DNA of 64,000 nt from Streptomyces diacarni (GTDB lineage: Bacteria > Actinomycetota > Actinomycetes > Streptomycetales > Streptomycetaceae). The stretch spans positions 62,001 to 126,000 of the forward strand of contig NZ_QOIN01000055.1 in NCBI RefSeq assembly GCF_003323715.1. Direction: 5' to 3'. How positions within the stretch are numbered: the stretch's first letter is position 1; each line of letters starts with the position of its first letter. A program made the position numbers and the translations under genes. The notes under the pieces were generated by a model that was not told the DNA's origin, searched no databases, and saw only the letters and a list, made by a program, of their open reading frames with translations. Below, one piece after another: positions 1 to 7,746 of the stretch.

Positions 1-699
1 CTGGTGCCCGCGGGCATCGAGTACTTCGCCCTGGTGGGTACGGTGCTCGGCGGGCGCCTCGTCTTCCGCACCCCCATGCTGTTCGCGCTGGCGTTCATCC
101 CGCAGTTCCTCATCGGCGGCCTCACCGGCATCATGGTCGGCACCCCGGCGCTCGACTACCACGTGACGGACAGCTACTTCATCGTCGCCCACCTGCACTA
201 CGTGCTCTTCGCCGGCAGCGCCTTCGGCCTCTTCGCCGCGCTCTACTTCTGGTTCCCGAAGGTGACCGGGCTGATGCTGGACGAGCGGCTCGGACGCGTC
301 CACTTCACCCTGATGGTCATCGGCACCAACCTGACCTTCCTGCCGATGTTCGGCCTCGGCTACCTGGGCATGCCGCGCCGCGTCGCCACCTACCCCGAGT
401 GGGCGGGCTTCGGGCTGCTCAACCTGCTGGCCTCCATCGGCGCGGGGTTCCTCGCCGCCGCGATGATCGCGTTCGCCCTGAACCTCCAGCAGGCTTTCAG
501 ACGGCGCGTCCCGGCCCCCGCCGACCCCTGGCAGGGCAACTCGCTGGAGTGGGCCGCCCCCTCGCCGCCGCCGCGGTACAACTTCACCACCACGCACCCG
601 CTTCCCCCTCTCACCAGCAACGCGCCCCTCCTCGACGCCCGGATGCGGCAAGGGCGGCACCGGGCACCGCATCGGACCCCGAACGGGGAGCGCGCGTGA
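1..699 (+). CDS. ctaD: Cytochrome c oxidase subunit I, C-terminal part (5' end outside window)
   Basis: This is the C-terminal ~232 residues of the haem-copper oxidase catalytic subunit, an integral membrane protein that reduces O2 and pumps protons. The reading frame is open from base 1. Several hydrophobic helices are visible, and the sequence VAHLHYVLFAGS carries the paired histidines that in this family ligate haem a and haem a3. The tail after the last helix (from about position 500) is long, Pro-rich and poorly conserved, as in actinobacterial paralogues. The stop overlaps the next start by 4 nt, so it is the first visible gene of a three-gene run followed by a cytochrome b gene. It is probably a second, non-housekeeping copy, because the usual ctaCDF-qcr genes do not surround it. 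Confidence 0.93.
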   Translation: MVPAGIEYFALVGTVLGGRLVFRTPMLFALAFIPQFLIGGLTGIMVGTPALDYHVTDSYFIVAHLHYVLFAGSAFGLFAALYFWFPKVTGLMLDERLGRVHFTLMVIGTNLTFLPMFGLGYLGMPRRVATYPEWAGFGLLNLLASIGAGFLAAAMIAFALNLQQAFRRRVPAPADPWQGNSLEWAAPSPPPRYNFTTTHPLPPLTSNAPLLDARMRQGRHRAPHRTPNGERA

Positions 700-1079
700 G
701 CGGGCCGGTGCCGCGCTGGTTGCGGCGCCACCCCGGTGCCGTGGTCGTCGGCGGCTGGGCGTGCCTCAACGCCGTGCTGCTCGGTGTCCTGACCGCGTAC
801 GGCGAGAGCGAACTGGCGCTGCTGCTGTGGGCGGATGCCTTCCTCGTGCTCGTACTGGCGTGCTGCGCCGTGCTGGTCTCCTGCTCCCGCGGCCCGCTGG
901 AGCTGACGCGCTACCGGGTGCCGAGCACCGGCGGGGCCGTCGTCTTGCTCACCGCGTGCGGGCTCGCCGTGGGCGGGCTGATGTTCGTCTTCGGCTCCTG
1001 GCTGGCCGCCCTCGCGGGACCGCTCCTGCTCGTCGCCGCCGTCCTCGCCCTCAGGCGGCGGAGCCGGGGGAGCGTATGA
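696..1079 (+). CDS. Small polytopic membrane protein of the oxidase cluster
   Basis: A 127-residue protein with three or four predicted membrane segments, roughly residues 13-35, 44-66 and 80-118. It ends in a basic RRRSRGS tail that should be cytoplasmic. I do not recognise the family. The GTG start at 696 overlaps the ctaD stop (GTGA), and the stop overlaps the ATG of the next gene (ATGA), so translational coupling is likely. Position and topology suggest an accessory or assembly subunit of the terminal oxidase, such as a subunit IV analogue; that role is inferred only from neighbours. Confidence 0.75.
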   Translation: MSGPVPRWLRRHPGAVVVGGWACLNAVLLGVLTAYGESELALLLWADAFLVLVLACCAVLVSCSRGPLELTRYRVPSTGGAVVLLTACGLAVGGLMFVFGSWLAALAGPLLLVAAVLALRRRSRGSV

Positions 1080-1624
1080 CGGCCGACCAGCATGCCGGAA
1101 GCATCTGGACGATGGCCGGGACGGGACTGCTGCTGTCCGCCGTGCTGCCGGGGCTCCTGCTCGCCGCGCGGGGCTGGCTGCCCTGGGACGGTGCTGCCCG
1201 GCGGCTCTCCCCGCCGCCGGGCGCCGCGCTGAGCGGGTTCGTCCTCGCGCACGCGGCGGTCACGCTCGCGGAGAGCTTCCTGGCGCCGGGCACGGTGGCC
1301 CGCTCCGCGATGTACGCCGTACTGGTGGCCGCCGGGCTGGCGTTCTGGCTGCCCGTTCTCGGTCCGGGGAGGCGGCTGAGCGACGCGGAACGCTGCCTCT
1401 ACCTCTTCGTCGCGGCCCCCCTCCTGGACGTCCCCGTGGTGGCGACGCTCGCTCGCGGGCACGCGGCCGGCGGCCTGGCCATGATCGTCGGCATGCTGCC
1501 GGTCGGACTCGCCGCGGCGGCCCTGACCTGGCGGTGGGTCACGGCCGAGGAACGCGGGCGGCAGCGGGAGGAGAGCGCCCCTGTACCGGCACGTGCACGG
1601 GCGGCCCACGTCGCCGAACCCTGA
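1076..1624 (+). CDS. CtaG-like oxidase assembly membrane protein (short, divergent)
   Basis: A 182-residue protein with about five hydrophobic segments. The stretch FWLPVLGPG followed by a Leu-Tyr-Leu-Phe helix, and a last helix running into a charged WRWVTAEE end, resemble the C-terminal half of the Caa3_CtaG family. Those proteins help deliver copper to or assemble cytochrome c oxidase. Typical members are 250-300 residues, so this would be a shortened form. It starts with ATG overlapping the previous stop by 4 nt. The C-terminal ~25 residues are polar and unconserved. The CtaG assignment rests on motif spacing plus context; an unrelated oxidase accessory protein is the alternative. Confidence 0.55.
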   Translation: MTADQHAGSIWTMAGTGLLLSAVLPGLLLAARGWLPWDGAARRLSPPPGAALSGFVLAHAAVTLAESFLAPGTVARSAMYAVLVAAGLAFWLPVLGPGRRLSDAERCLYLFVAAPLLDVPVVATLARGHAAGGLAMIVGMLPVGLAAAALTWRWVTAEERGRQREESAPVPARARAAHVAEP

Positions 1625-1788
1625 GCGCACCCCGCGCGCCCCGCAAGGTCCCAGGGCGCGACCTCGTTGGGGGAACGCGGCGTTTGAAGGCTTCGCCGCA
1701 CCGGGACCGCTGCAAGGGCGACCGGTAGGAGTCCCGCGGGAGATGCCGGCGCCACCACCACGGGACAGCGGCCAGGAGGCGAGCGCAG

Positions 1789-3441
1789 GTGCTGCTCTTG
1801 CGACGGAAGGCGCGGCAGGCGAGACGGCGGGAGCGGGCCCTGGGGGCCTCCCGGGTGCTGGACAGACGCCTGCCGCTGATGGAGGCCGGAAAGGAACTCC
1901 TCCGCAAGGCGTTCCCCGACCACTGGTCCTTCCTGCTCGGTGAGATCGCCCTCTACAGCTTCCTCGTCCTCGTGCTCACCGGCAGCTACCTGACGTTCTT
2001 CTTCCATCCCGACATGGCGGAGGAGCCCTACCACGGGGCGTACATCCCGCTGCGGGGCGTCAACGCCTCCGAGGCGTACGCGTCGGTGCTGCGCATCTCC
2101 TTCGAGATCCGGGGCGGCCAGCTCATCAGGCAGATCCACCACTGGGGCGCACTGGTGTTCGTGGCCGCCATCGGGATCCACCTGTTGCGCATCTTCTTCA
2201 CCGGAGCCTTCCGGCGGCCCCGCGAGGTCAACTGGATCATCGGCGTGACACTGTTCGGACTCTCGCTCCTGGAGGGGTTCGCCGGCTACTCCCTCCCGGA
2301 CGACCTGCTGTCCGGCACGGGACTGCGCACCTTCCAGGGCATCATGGTCTCGATCCCGATCGTCGGCACCTATGTCAGCTTCTTCGTCTTCGGCGGCCAG
2401 TTCCCCGGGCACGAGATCGTCCCACGGCTGTTCATCTCGCACGTCCTGTTCATCCCCGGCCTGCTCATCGCGCTCATCACCGTGCACCTCTTCCTGGTCG
2501 TCTACCTGAAACACACCCAGTGGCCGGGAAAGGGCAGGACGAACCGCAACGTGGTCGGCAAGCCGATGGTGCCGCAGTACACGGCGAAGTCGATCGGGCT
2601 CTTCCTCGCGGTGTTCGGCGTGCTGACGCTGCTGGCGGCCACACTGCAGATCAACCCCATCTGGACCTACGGGCCCTACCGCGCCGACCAGGCGAGCATC
2701 AACTCCCAACCCGACTGGTACGTCGGTTTCATCGAGGGATCGCTGCGGCTGATGCCGCAGGCGGAGACCAGGCTGTGGGGGCACACGGTGGTCTGGGACG
2801 CCTTCATCCCCGGGGTCGTCATCCCCTCGCTGCTCCTCCTCGTCCTGTACGCGTATCCGTTCCTCGAACGGTGGGTCACCGGGAACTGGAAGGAGCACCA
2901 CCTGTGCGACCGGCCGCGCGACCAGCCCACGCGCACGGGCCTGGGCGTCGCCGGTGTCACCACGTACGCCGTGCTGCTGGGCGCGGGCGGACAGGACGTG
3001 CTGTCCGTGCTGTTCACCTGGCCCATCGAGTCGATGACGTGGATCTTCCGGGGCGCGTTCTTCCTGGCGCCCCCGCTCGCCTTCTGGCTGACCAGGAGAG
3101 TCTGTCTCGGGCTGCAGGCCCAGGACCGGGTGCGGCTGCGCGCCGGGGACGGTACGGGAGAGGTGGAACAGGTCGCCGGCGGCTACCAGGAGGCGCGTAC
3201 GCCGCTGGCCGGTGCCGAGCAGCACACGATCCTGGTGAAGGACGTCCCGCCCCGGCTCACGGCCGACGAGGCCCGCCGCACGGGAGCCCTGCGCCGGCGG
3301 CTGTACTTCTGGTACTACGGCGAGCGCGTGGAACCCGACCGCACACCGAAGCAGCGGCGCGTCGTGAAGAAGATCCTCACCCCGCCGGAGGAGCCGGAGG
3401 AGCCGGGGGCGAAGGAGAAGCAGCAGGCGGGCGGGAAGTAG
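1789..3441 (+). CDS. qcrB: Cytochrome b subunit of a bc-type quinol:cytochrome c reductase
   Basis: A 550-residue cytochrome b, the membrane subunit that oxidises menaquinol and carries haems bL and bH. Ligand histidines appear in helix B (H117 and H131) and helix D (H218 and H233). The Qo-site signature is PDWY at 308-311, the actinobacterial version of PEWY. The extended hydrophilic C-terminus (from about residue 445) matches the usual ~545-residue length of actinobacterial QcrB. The GTG start follows AGGAGG with 9 nt spacing. It sits 164 nt after the oxidase genes and lacks qcrA/qcrC beside it, suggesting an accessory copy. The 3' end overlaps a convergent MFS gene by 65 nt. Confidence 0.9.
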   Translation: MLLLRRKARQARRRERALGASRVLDRRLPLMEAGKELLRKAFPDHWSFLLGEIALYSFLVLVLTGSYLTFFFHPDMAEEPYHGAYIPLRGVNASEAYASVLRISFEIRGGQLIRQIHHWGALVFVAAIGIHLLRIFFTGAFRRPREVNWIIGVTLFGLSLLEGFAGYSLPDDLLSGTGLRTFQGIMVSIPIVGTYVSFFVFGGQFPGHEIVPRLFISHVLFIPGLLIALITVHLFLVVYLKHTQWPGKGRTNRNVVGKPMVPQYTAKSIGLFLAVFGVLTLLAATLQINPIWTYGPYRADQASINSQPDWYVGFIEGSLRLMPQAETRLWGHTVVWDAFIPGVVIPSLLLLVLYAYPFLERWVTGNWKEHHLCDRPRDQPTRTGLGVAGVTTYAVLLGAGGQDVLSVLFTWPIESMTWIFRGAFFLAPPLAFWLTRRVCLGLQAQDRVRLRAGDGTGEVEQVAGGYQEARTPLAGAEQHTILVKDVPPRLTADEARRTGALRRRLYFWYYGERVEPDRTPKQRRVVKKILTPPEEPEEPGAKEKQQAGGK

Positions 3442-4639
3442 TCCCGCCGCGCGTCCGCGCCGGCCGGAGCCGGCCCGGCTCCGGCAGGGTGCGGGCCAGC
3501 AGCCACGCCAGCGCGGGCATGACGATCAGCGGCGTCAGCGCCGTCCGCAGCGACGTGGCGTCGGCGAGGGCCCCGATGGCGGGCCCGGCCAGGCCGCCGA
3601 CGCTGACCGCCAGACCGAGGGTGACGCCGCTGGCCGTTCCCACGCGGCTGGGCAGGTAGTCCTGTCCGAGGGTGACCTGGAGAGAGAAGGGGACGTACAG
3701 CCCCGCCGAGGTCAGCGCCACGCACACGTACAGGAGCGGGCCCGGAACAAGCACCGTTCCGGCGACGGCCGCCACCGTGACCAGGTAGGCCCGGCGGACC
3801 ACGGCCACCCTGCCCCACCGGTTGGCCAGGCTGCCGCCGAGCACCGTGCCCACCGCGCCACCGAGATAGAGCACGAACAGCGCGGCCGTACCCGCGGCCG
3901 CGCCGCCCCCGGTGCGCTGCTGCGCGTACAGCGAGAGGAACGTGCTCAGCCCGACGAACGCCACCGAGCGGCAGACCACCACCAGCGACAGGCGGACGAA
4001 GGAGCGCCTGTCGTCGCTTCCCGGGCGCGGCGCGGCACCGTCCGCGCTCCGGCCGAAGGTCCTCAGCGCACGCGCGACGGGCAGATACAGCGCGCCGCCG
4101 AGAACCGCGGGCAGCACGAACAGGGGCGAGTAGCCCAGCCCACCGCACGCGACGACGGCCGTCACCATGAGCGGAGCCGCGGCGAAACCGAGGTTGCCGC
4201 CCAGGGAGAACCAGCCCATCGCCGAGTGCCGCCCCCGGCTCGCGTGCCGCGCCACGCGAGCCGACTCGGGGTGGTAGGCCGCCACGCCGATCCCGGAGAC
4301 GGCCACGCACAGCAGCGTCAGCGCGTAGGACGGACTCAACCCGCTCAACGCGATCCCCAGGCCGCCCAGGAGCGTGCCGGCGGGCAGCAGCCACGGCAGC
4401 GCCCGCCGGTCGGTGAGCGCACCGAAGAGGGGCTGGGCGACGGAGGAGAGGAGGGAGGCGGCGAGGACGAGGCCCGAGGCCGCGGCGTAGGAGTAGGCGC
4501 GCTCGGCGACGAAGAAGGGGACCAGGGCCGCCACGGCGCCCTGGTAGACGTCCACGCAGCCGTGCCCGACGGACAGCAGGGGGATGGCCGACCTGCCCGA
4601 TCCCTCGCCCGACGGGCTGCCCGGCGTGCTTCTCGGCAT
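3377..4639 (-). CDS. MFS exporter, fosmidomycin-resistance (Fsr)-like
   Basis: A 420-residue transporter with about 12 membrane helices. The N-terminal SVGHGCVDVYQGAVAALVPF region and the cytoplasmic loop GALTDRRALPW are typical of the Fsr-type branch of the major facilitator superfamily, whose characterised member exports fosmidomycin. I chose the ATG at 4639; a GTG at 4663 is an alternative, and neither has a strong ribosome site. It is divergent from an AraC regulator whose start is only 82 nt away, so that regulator probably controls it. The C-terminal ~20 residues are Pro/Ala-rich and antisense to the end of the cytochrome b gene, which is unusual. The substrate is unknown. Confidence 0.85.
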   Translation of the reverse strand: MPRSTPGSPSGEGSGRSAIPLLSVGHGCVDVYQGAVAALVPFFVAERAYSYAAASGLVLAASLLSSVAQPLFGALTDRRALPWLLPAGTLLGGLGIALSGLSPSYALTLLCVAVSGIGVAAYHPESARVARHASRGRHSAMGWFSLGGNLGFAAAPLMVTAVVACGGLGYSPLFVLPAVLGGALYLPVARALRTFGRSADGAAPRPGSDDRRSFVRLSLVVVCRSVAFVGLSTFLSLYAQQRTGGGAAAGTAALFVLYLGGAVGTVLGGSLANRWGRVAVVRRAYLVTVAAVAGTVLVPGPLLYVCVALTSAGLYVPFSLQVTLGQDYLPSRVGTASGVTLGLAVSVGGLAGPAIGALADATSLRTALTPLIVMPALAWLLARTLPEPGRLRPARTRGGTTSRPPAASPSPPAPPAPPAG

Positions 4640-4721
4640 GTTTCCCGGCGTGTTTTTCGGCACGGCGCCCACGATCCGCGCCCGAGGGGCTGTCCCGCTT
4701 TCGATAAGCTGCCAACCACTG

Positions 4722-5504
4722 ATGGAAACCCGCCAGATCGCGCCGGCACCCCGGGCAGGCCACGACCGCGAGGTCCGCCACGAGGCCGGGGCGCCCACCC
4801 GCTCCCGGTGGCTGACGCCGGGCGAGGTCATCGACGCGCACCGGCACGACGACCACCAGATCGTCTACGCCGCCCGCGGTGTCGTCCTGGTCACCACCGA
4901 CGGCGGGTCCTGGGTCGCGCCGGCCAACCGCGCCCTGTGGATCCCCGCCGGCACCGTGCACACGCACCAGGCCCGCGGCGACCTGGAGCTGCACCTCCTC
5001 GGCCTGCCCGCGGCCGTCAACCCGCTCGGCCTCGACGAGCCGACGGCGCTGAGCGTCAACCCGCTGCTGCGCGAGCTGCTGCTCGCCTCCACGCGCTCCC
5101 CTGGGGACGGCAGCGCCGAGCGGCGACGGCTGCGGGCCGTCCTGCTGGATCAGCTGCGCGCCTCCCCGCAGCAGCCGCTGCACCTGCCCGCGCCCACCGT
5201 CGCGCGGCTGCGCGCCGTGTGCGACCTGCTGTACGCGGACCCGGCCGACAACCGCACCCTGGCCCAACTGGGCAGCCAGACCGGTGCGAGCGCCCGCACC
5301 CTCTCCCGGCTCTTCCGCAGCGACCTGGGCATGACGTTCCCGCAGTGGCGCACCCAACTGCGCCTCCAGCACGCCCTGCTGCTGCTCGCCGAGCACACCC
5401 CCGTCACCACGGTGGCGCACCGGTGCGGATGGTCCTCGGCGAGCGCCTTCATCGACGTCTTCGGACGCGTCTTCGGCCACACGCCGGGCGCGCACACGGT
5501 CTGA
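4722..5504 (+). CDS. AraC-family regulator with cupin sensor domain
   Basis: A 260-residue cytoplasmic transcription factor. The N-terminal half is an AraC-type cupin with a metal-site-like HRHDDHQ at about residue 47 and the strand pattern WVAPANRALWIPAGTVH. The C-terminal ~100 residues contain the two helix-turn-helix motifs of the family (LAQLGSQTGASARTLSRLF, then VAHRCGWSSASAFIDVFGR). I preferred the ATG at 4722 over an upstream start at 4584, because the upstream extension is low-complexity and would overlap the divergent MFS gene. The 82-bp shared intergenic region suggests it regulates that exporter and possibly itself. The effector is unknown. Confidence 0.88.
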   Translation: METRQIAPAPRAGHDREVRHEAGAPTRSRWLTPGEVIDAHRHDDHQIVYAARGVVLVTTDGGSWVAPANRALWIPAGTVHTHQARGDLELHLLGLPAAVNPLGLDEPTALSVNPLLRELLLASTRSPGDGSAERRRLRAVLLDQLRASPQQPLHLPAPTVARLRAVCDLLYADPADNRTLAQLGSQTGASARTLSRLFRSDLGMTFPQWRTQLRLQHALLLLAEHTPVTTVAHRCGWSSASAFIDVFGRVFGHTPGAHTV

Positions 5505-5778
5505 GAGGCCGGGGCCGCCCCGGCTTCACCCGGCGACGACCCACGCGCGCTCCCGTGCCGTCAGGGGTGGCCGGCGCAGACGATGGCGATGAGCTCGTGC
5601 ACCGGCCGACTGCCACACGCGTCGTCCGTTCGCCACAGCTCCTCGTTCCCCCGGCTCCCACTCCCGTGAACCGGCCGATTTCGCGCGCCAGTTCTCCGAG
5701 GCGGACAGTGCGCACCGGGCGGCGCCCGCGGACAACTCGGGCGCGGACGCCGGAACTTCGGGTGCGGGCGCCCGGCGC

Positions 5779-5982
5779 TCAGTCGCGGAACGAGCCGTCC
5801 GCACGCCGGGCGTGGCGGGACAGCAGATGTCCGCACTGCGGGCAGTGGCGCCGCAGCCCCCGTTTGAGGACGTAGCCGATGCCCAGCGTGCACAGGTACA
5901 CCAGGCCGACGACGGTGTGCTGCACCAGTTTTCCCAGGCCTGATTTCGTGCAGGTCGCGCAGTCGCGGCAGCCGGAAGCCAT
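5779..5982 (-). CDS. Small Cys-rich membrane-associated protein
   Basis: A 67-residue protein starting MASGCRDCATCTKSG, with a hydrophobic stretch (about residues 22-40, VVGLVYLCTLGIGYVL) and then a CPQCGHLLSRH zinc-ribbon half. The two Cys clusters flanking one hydrophobic segment suggest a zinc-binding peptide associated with the membrane. Similar small proteins are common in Streptomyces and uncharacterised. It is not in an operon. The flanking gap 5505-5778 contains no convincing gene. Function unknown. Confidence 0.7.
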   Translation of the reverse strand: MASGCRDCATCTKSGLGKLVQHTVVGLVYLCTLGIGYVLKRGLRRHCPQCGHLLSRHARRADGSFRD

Positions 5983-6142
5983 CGGGTCCCCCTCGTGATC
6001 GGGTCTTCGCTCTCTCGCTGGTCAGGACGCACGAGGGGTGCGGGCGGGGTGCCTCGCGGGGCGCGCGGGGACAGAGCGGGGACGCGACGGCTACCCGGCT
6101 GTGACGAAGTGCGCGCCCCGCGCGGCGGCGAGTCCCGCGCGG

Positions 6143-7600
6143 TCAGTCCGTACGGTCCTCCGTGCGGTCGCCGCCCCATTGGGTGTGGAAGGTGCCCTCG
6201 AGGTCGTCGCGCCGGTAGGTGTGGGCGCCGAAGTAGTCACGCTGGGCCTGGGTGAGTGCGGCGGGGAGCCGGGCGGCGCGCAGCCCGTCGTAGTAGGCCA
6301 GCGCCCCCGACATCCCCGGCGCGGGCACCCCGTGCCGGGCCGCCGCGGCGACGGTGCCGCGCCAGGCGTCCTGCGCCTCGCCCAGCTCCTGTGCGAACTG
6401 CGGATCGGCCAGCAGCGTGGGAAGGGCCGGCCGCTCGGTGAAGGCGCCACGGATCCGGTCGAGGAACGCCGCACGGATGATGCAGCCCGCCCGCCAGATC
6501 GCGGCGACGGACCCGAGGTCGATGCCCCAGTCGTAAGCCTCGCTTCCCGCGCGCAGCATGTCCCAGCCCTGCGCGTAGGAGACGACCTTCGAGGCGTACA
6601 GACACTGTTCGACCTGGGCGGCGAAGCGCTCCGCCTCGTCGGCGGCCATGCGCGAGGGTGCCCCCTCGGCCGTTTCCGGCCCCGGCAGCGATTCCGCCGC
6701 CCGGCGCAGCCGGGCGTGGCCCGACTGCGACCGCGCGAAGACCGCCTGGGCGATTCCGGGCACTGGGACGCCGAGATCGAGCGCCGTCTGGACGGTCCAG
6801 CGTCCTGTGCCCTTCTGCTCGGCACGGTCCGCGACGACGTCGACGAACGGCCGGCCCGTCCTCGCGTCCGTGTGGGTGAGCACCTCGGCGGTGATCTCGA
6901 TGAGGTAGGAGTCCAGACGCCCGGTGTTCCAGCGCCGGAAGACCTCGGCGATCTCGGCCGGCTCCAGCCCCGCCACCCCGCGCAGCAGGTCGTAGGCCTC
7001 CGCGATCAGCTGCATGTCGGCGTACTCGATGCCGTTGTGGACCATCTTCACGAAGTGTCCGGCACCGTCGGTGCCCAGGTGCGTGGTGCACGGTGCGCCG
7101 TCCGGGGCGCGGGCCGCGATCCGCTCCAGCAGCGGGCCGAGCGAGCGGTACGCCTCCGCCGAGCCGCCCGGCATGATGCTCGGGCCCAGCAGTGCGCCCT
7201 CCTCGCCGCCCGAGATCCCGGTGCCGACGAAGTGGACACCGCGTTCGCGCAGTGCGGCCTCGCGGCGCCTGGTGTCCTCGAAGTGCGCGTTGCCGCCGTC
7301 GACGATCACGTCGCCCACCTCGACGAGCTGCGCGAACTGTTCGATCACCGCGTCCGTCGGCCCGCCCGCCTTGACCATCACGACCAGGCAGCGCGGCGGC
7401 TGGAGGGCGGCGACGAACTCCTCGGGCGACCTCGTGGGGACGAAGGTGCCCTCGTGCCCGAACGCGTCCACCAGGTCCCGGGTGCGGGCCTCGGTCCGGT
7501 TGTGCAGCGCGACGGTGCAGCCGCTCCGGGCGAAGTTGCGGGCGAGATTGCGCCCCATGACGGCCAATCCGGTGACGCCGATCTGGGCTGTCGCTGTCAT
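6143..7600 (-). CDS. gnd: 6-phosphogluconate dehydrogenase, decarboxylating
   Basis: A 485-residue enzyme converting 6-phosphogluconate and NADP+ to ribulose 5-phosphate, CO2 and NADPH in the oxidative pentose phosphate pathway. The N-terminal Rossmann motif GLAVMGRNLARN (residues 10-21), the substrate-binding GTGISGGEEGALLGPSIMPG block and KMVHNGIEYADMQ with the catalytic Lys are all present. Length is that of the long (E. coli-like) homodimeric class. The ATG at 7600 follows GGAAGGGA at good spacing; an in-frame ATG at 7618 is less well placed. It is monocistronic here, with no zwf or opcA neighbour. Confidence 0.95.
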   Translation of the reverse strand: MTATAQIGVTGLAVMGRNLARNFARSGCTVALHNRTEARTRDLVDAFGHEGTFVPTRSPEEFVAALQPPRCLVVMVKAGGPTDAVIEQFAQLVEVGDVIVDGGNAHFEDTRRREAALRERGVHFVGTGISGGEEGALLGPSIMPGGSAEAYRSLGPLLERIAARAPDGAPCTTHLGTDGAGHFVKMVHNGIEYADMQLIAEAYDLLRGVAGLEPAEIAEVFRRWNTGRLDSYLIEITAEVLTHTDARTGRPFVDVVADRAEQKGTGRWTVQTALDLGVPVPGIAQAVFARSQSGHARLRRAAESLPGPETAEGAPSRMAADEAERFAAQVEQCLYASKVVSYAQGWDMLRAGSEAYDWGIDLGSVAAIWRAGCIIRAAFLDRIRGAFTERPALPTLLADPQFAQELGEAQDAWRGTVAAAARHGVPAPGMSGALAYYDGLRAARLPAALTQAQRDYFGAHTYRRDDLEGTFHTQWGGDRTEDRTD

Positions 7601-7746
7601 GTGCGTCCCTTCCGGCATGTGCGTCCTTCCGGGGTTTCCCCGTGCAGGTGTCGGTGGCGGGGCGCTGTCCGGCCCCGGGTCAGGGCACGGCTGCCCTCTC
7701 GATCGTCTCCCGACACTCCCGCGTCCGCTCGCCGTGCCGTCGGCCC

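Noticed and set aside
911..1630. Long minus-strand frames opposite the oxidase and cytochrome b genes (also 1399-3225)
   Set aside because: They mirror the codon bias of the plus-strand genes, are low-complexity Arg/Gly/Pro-rich, and lack any recognised domain.
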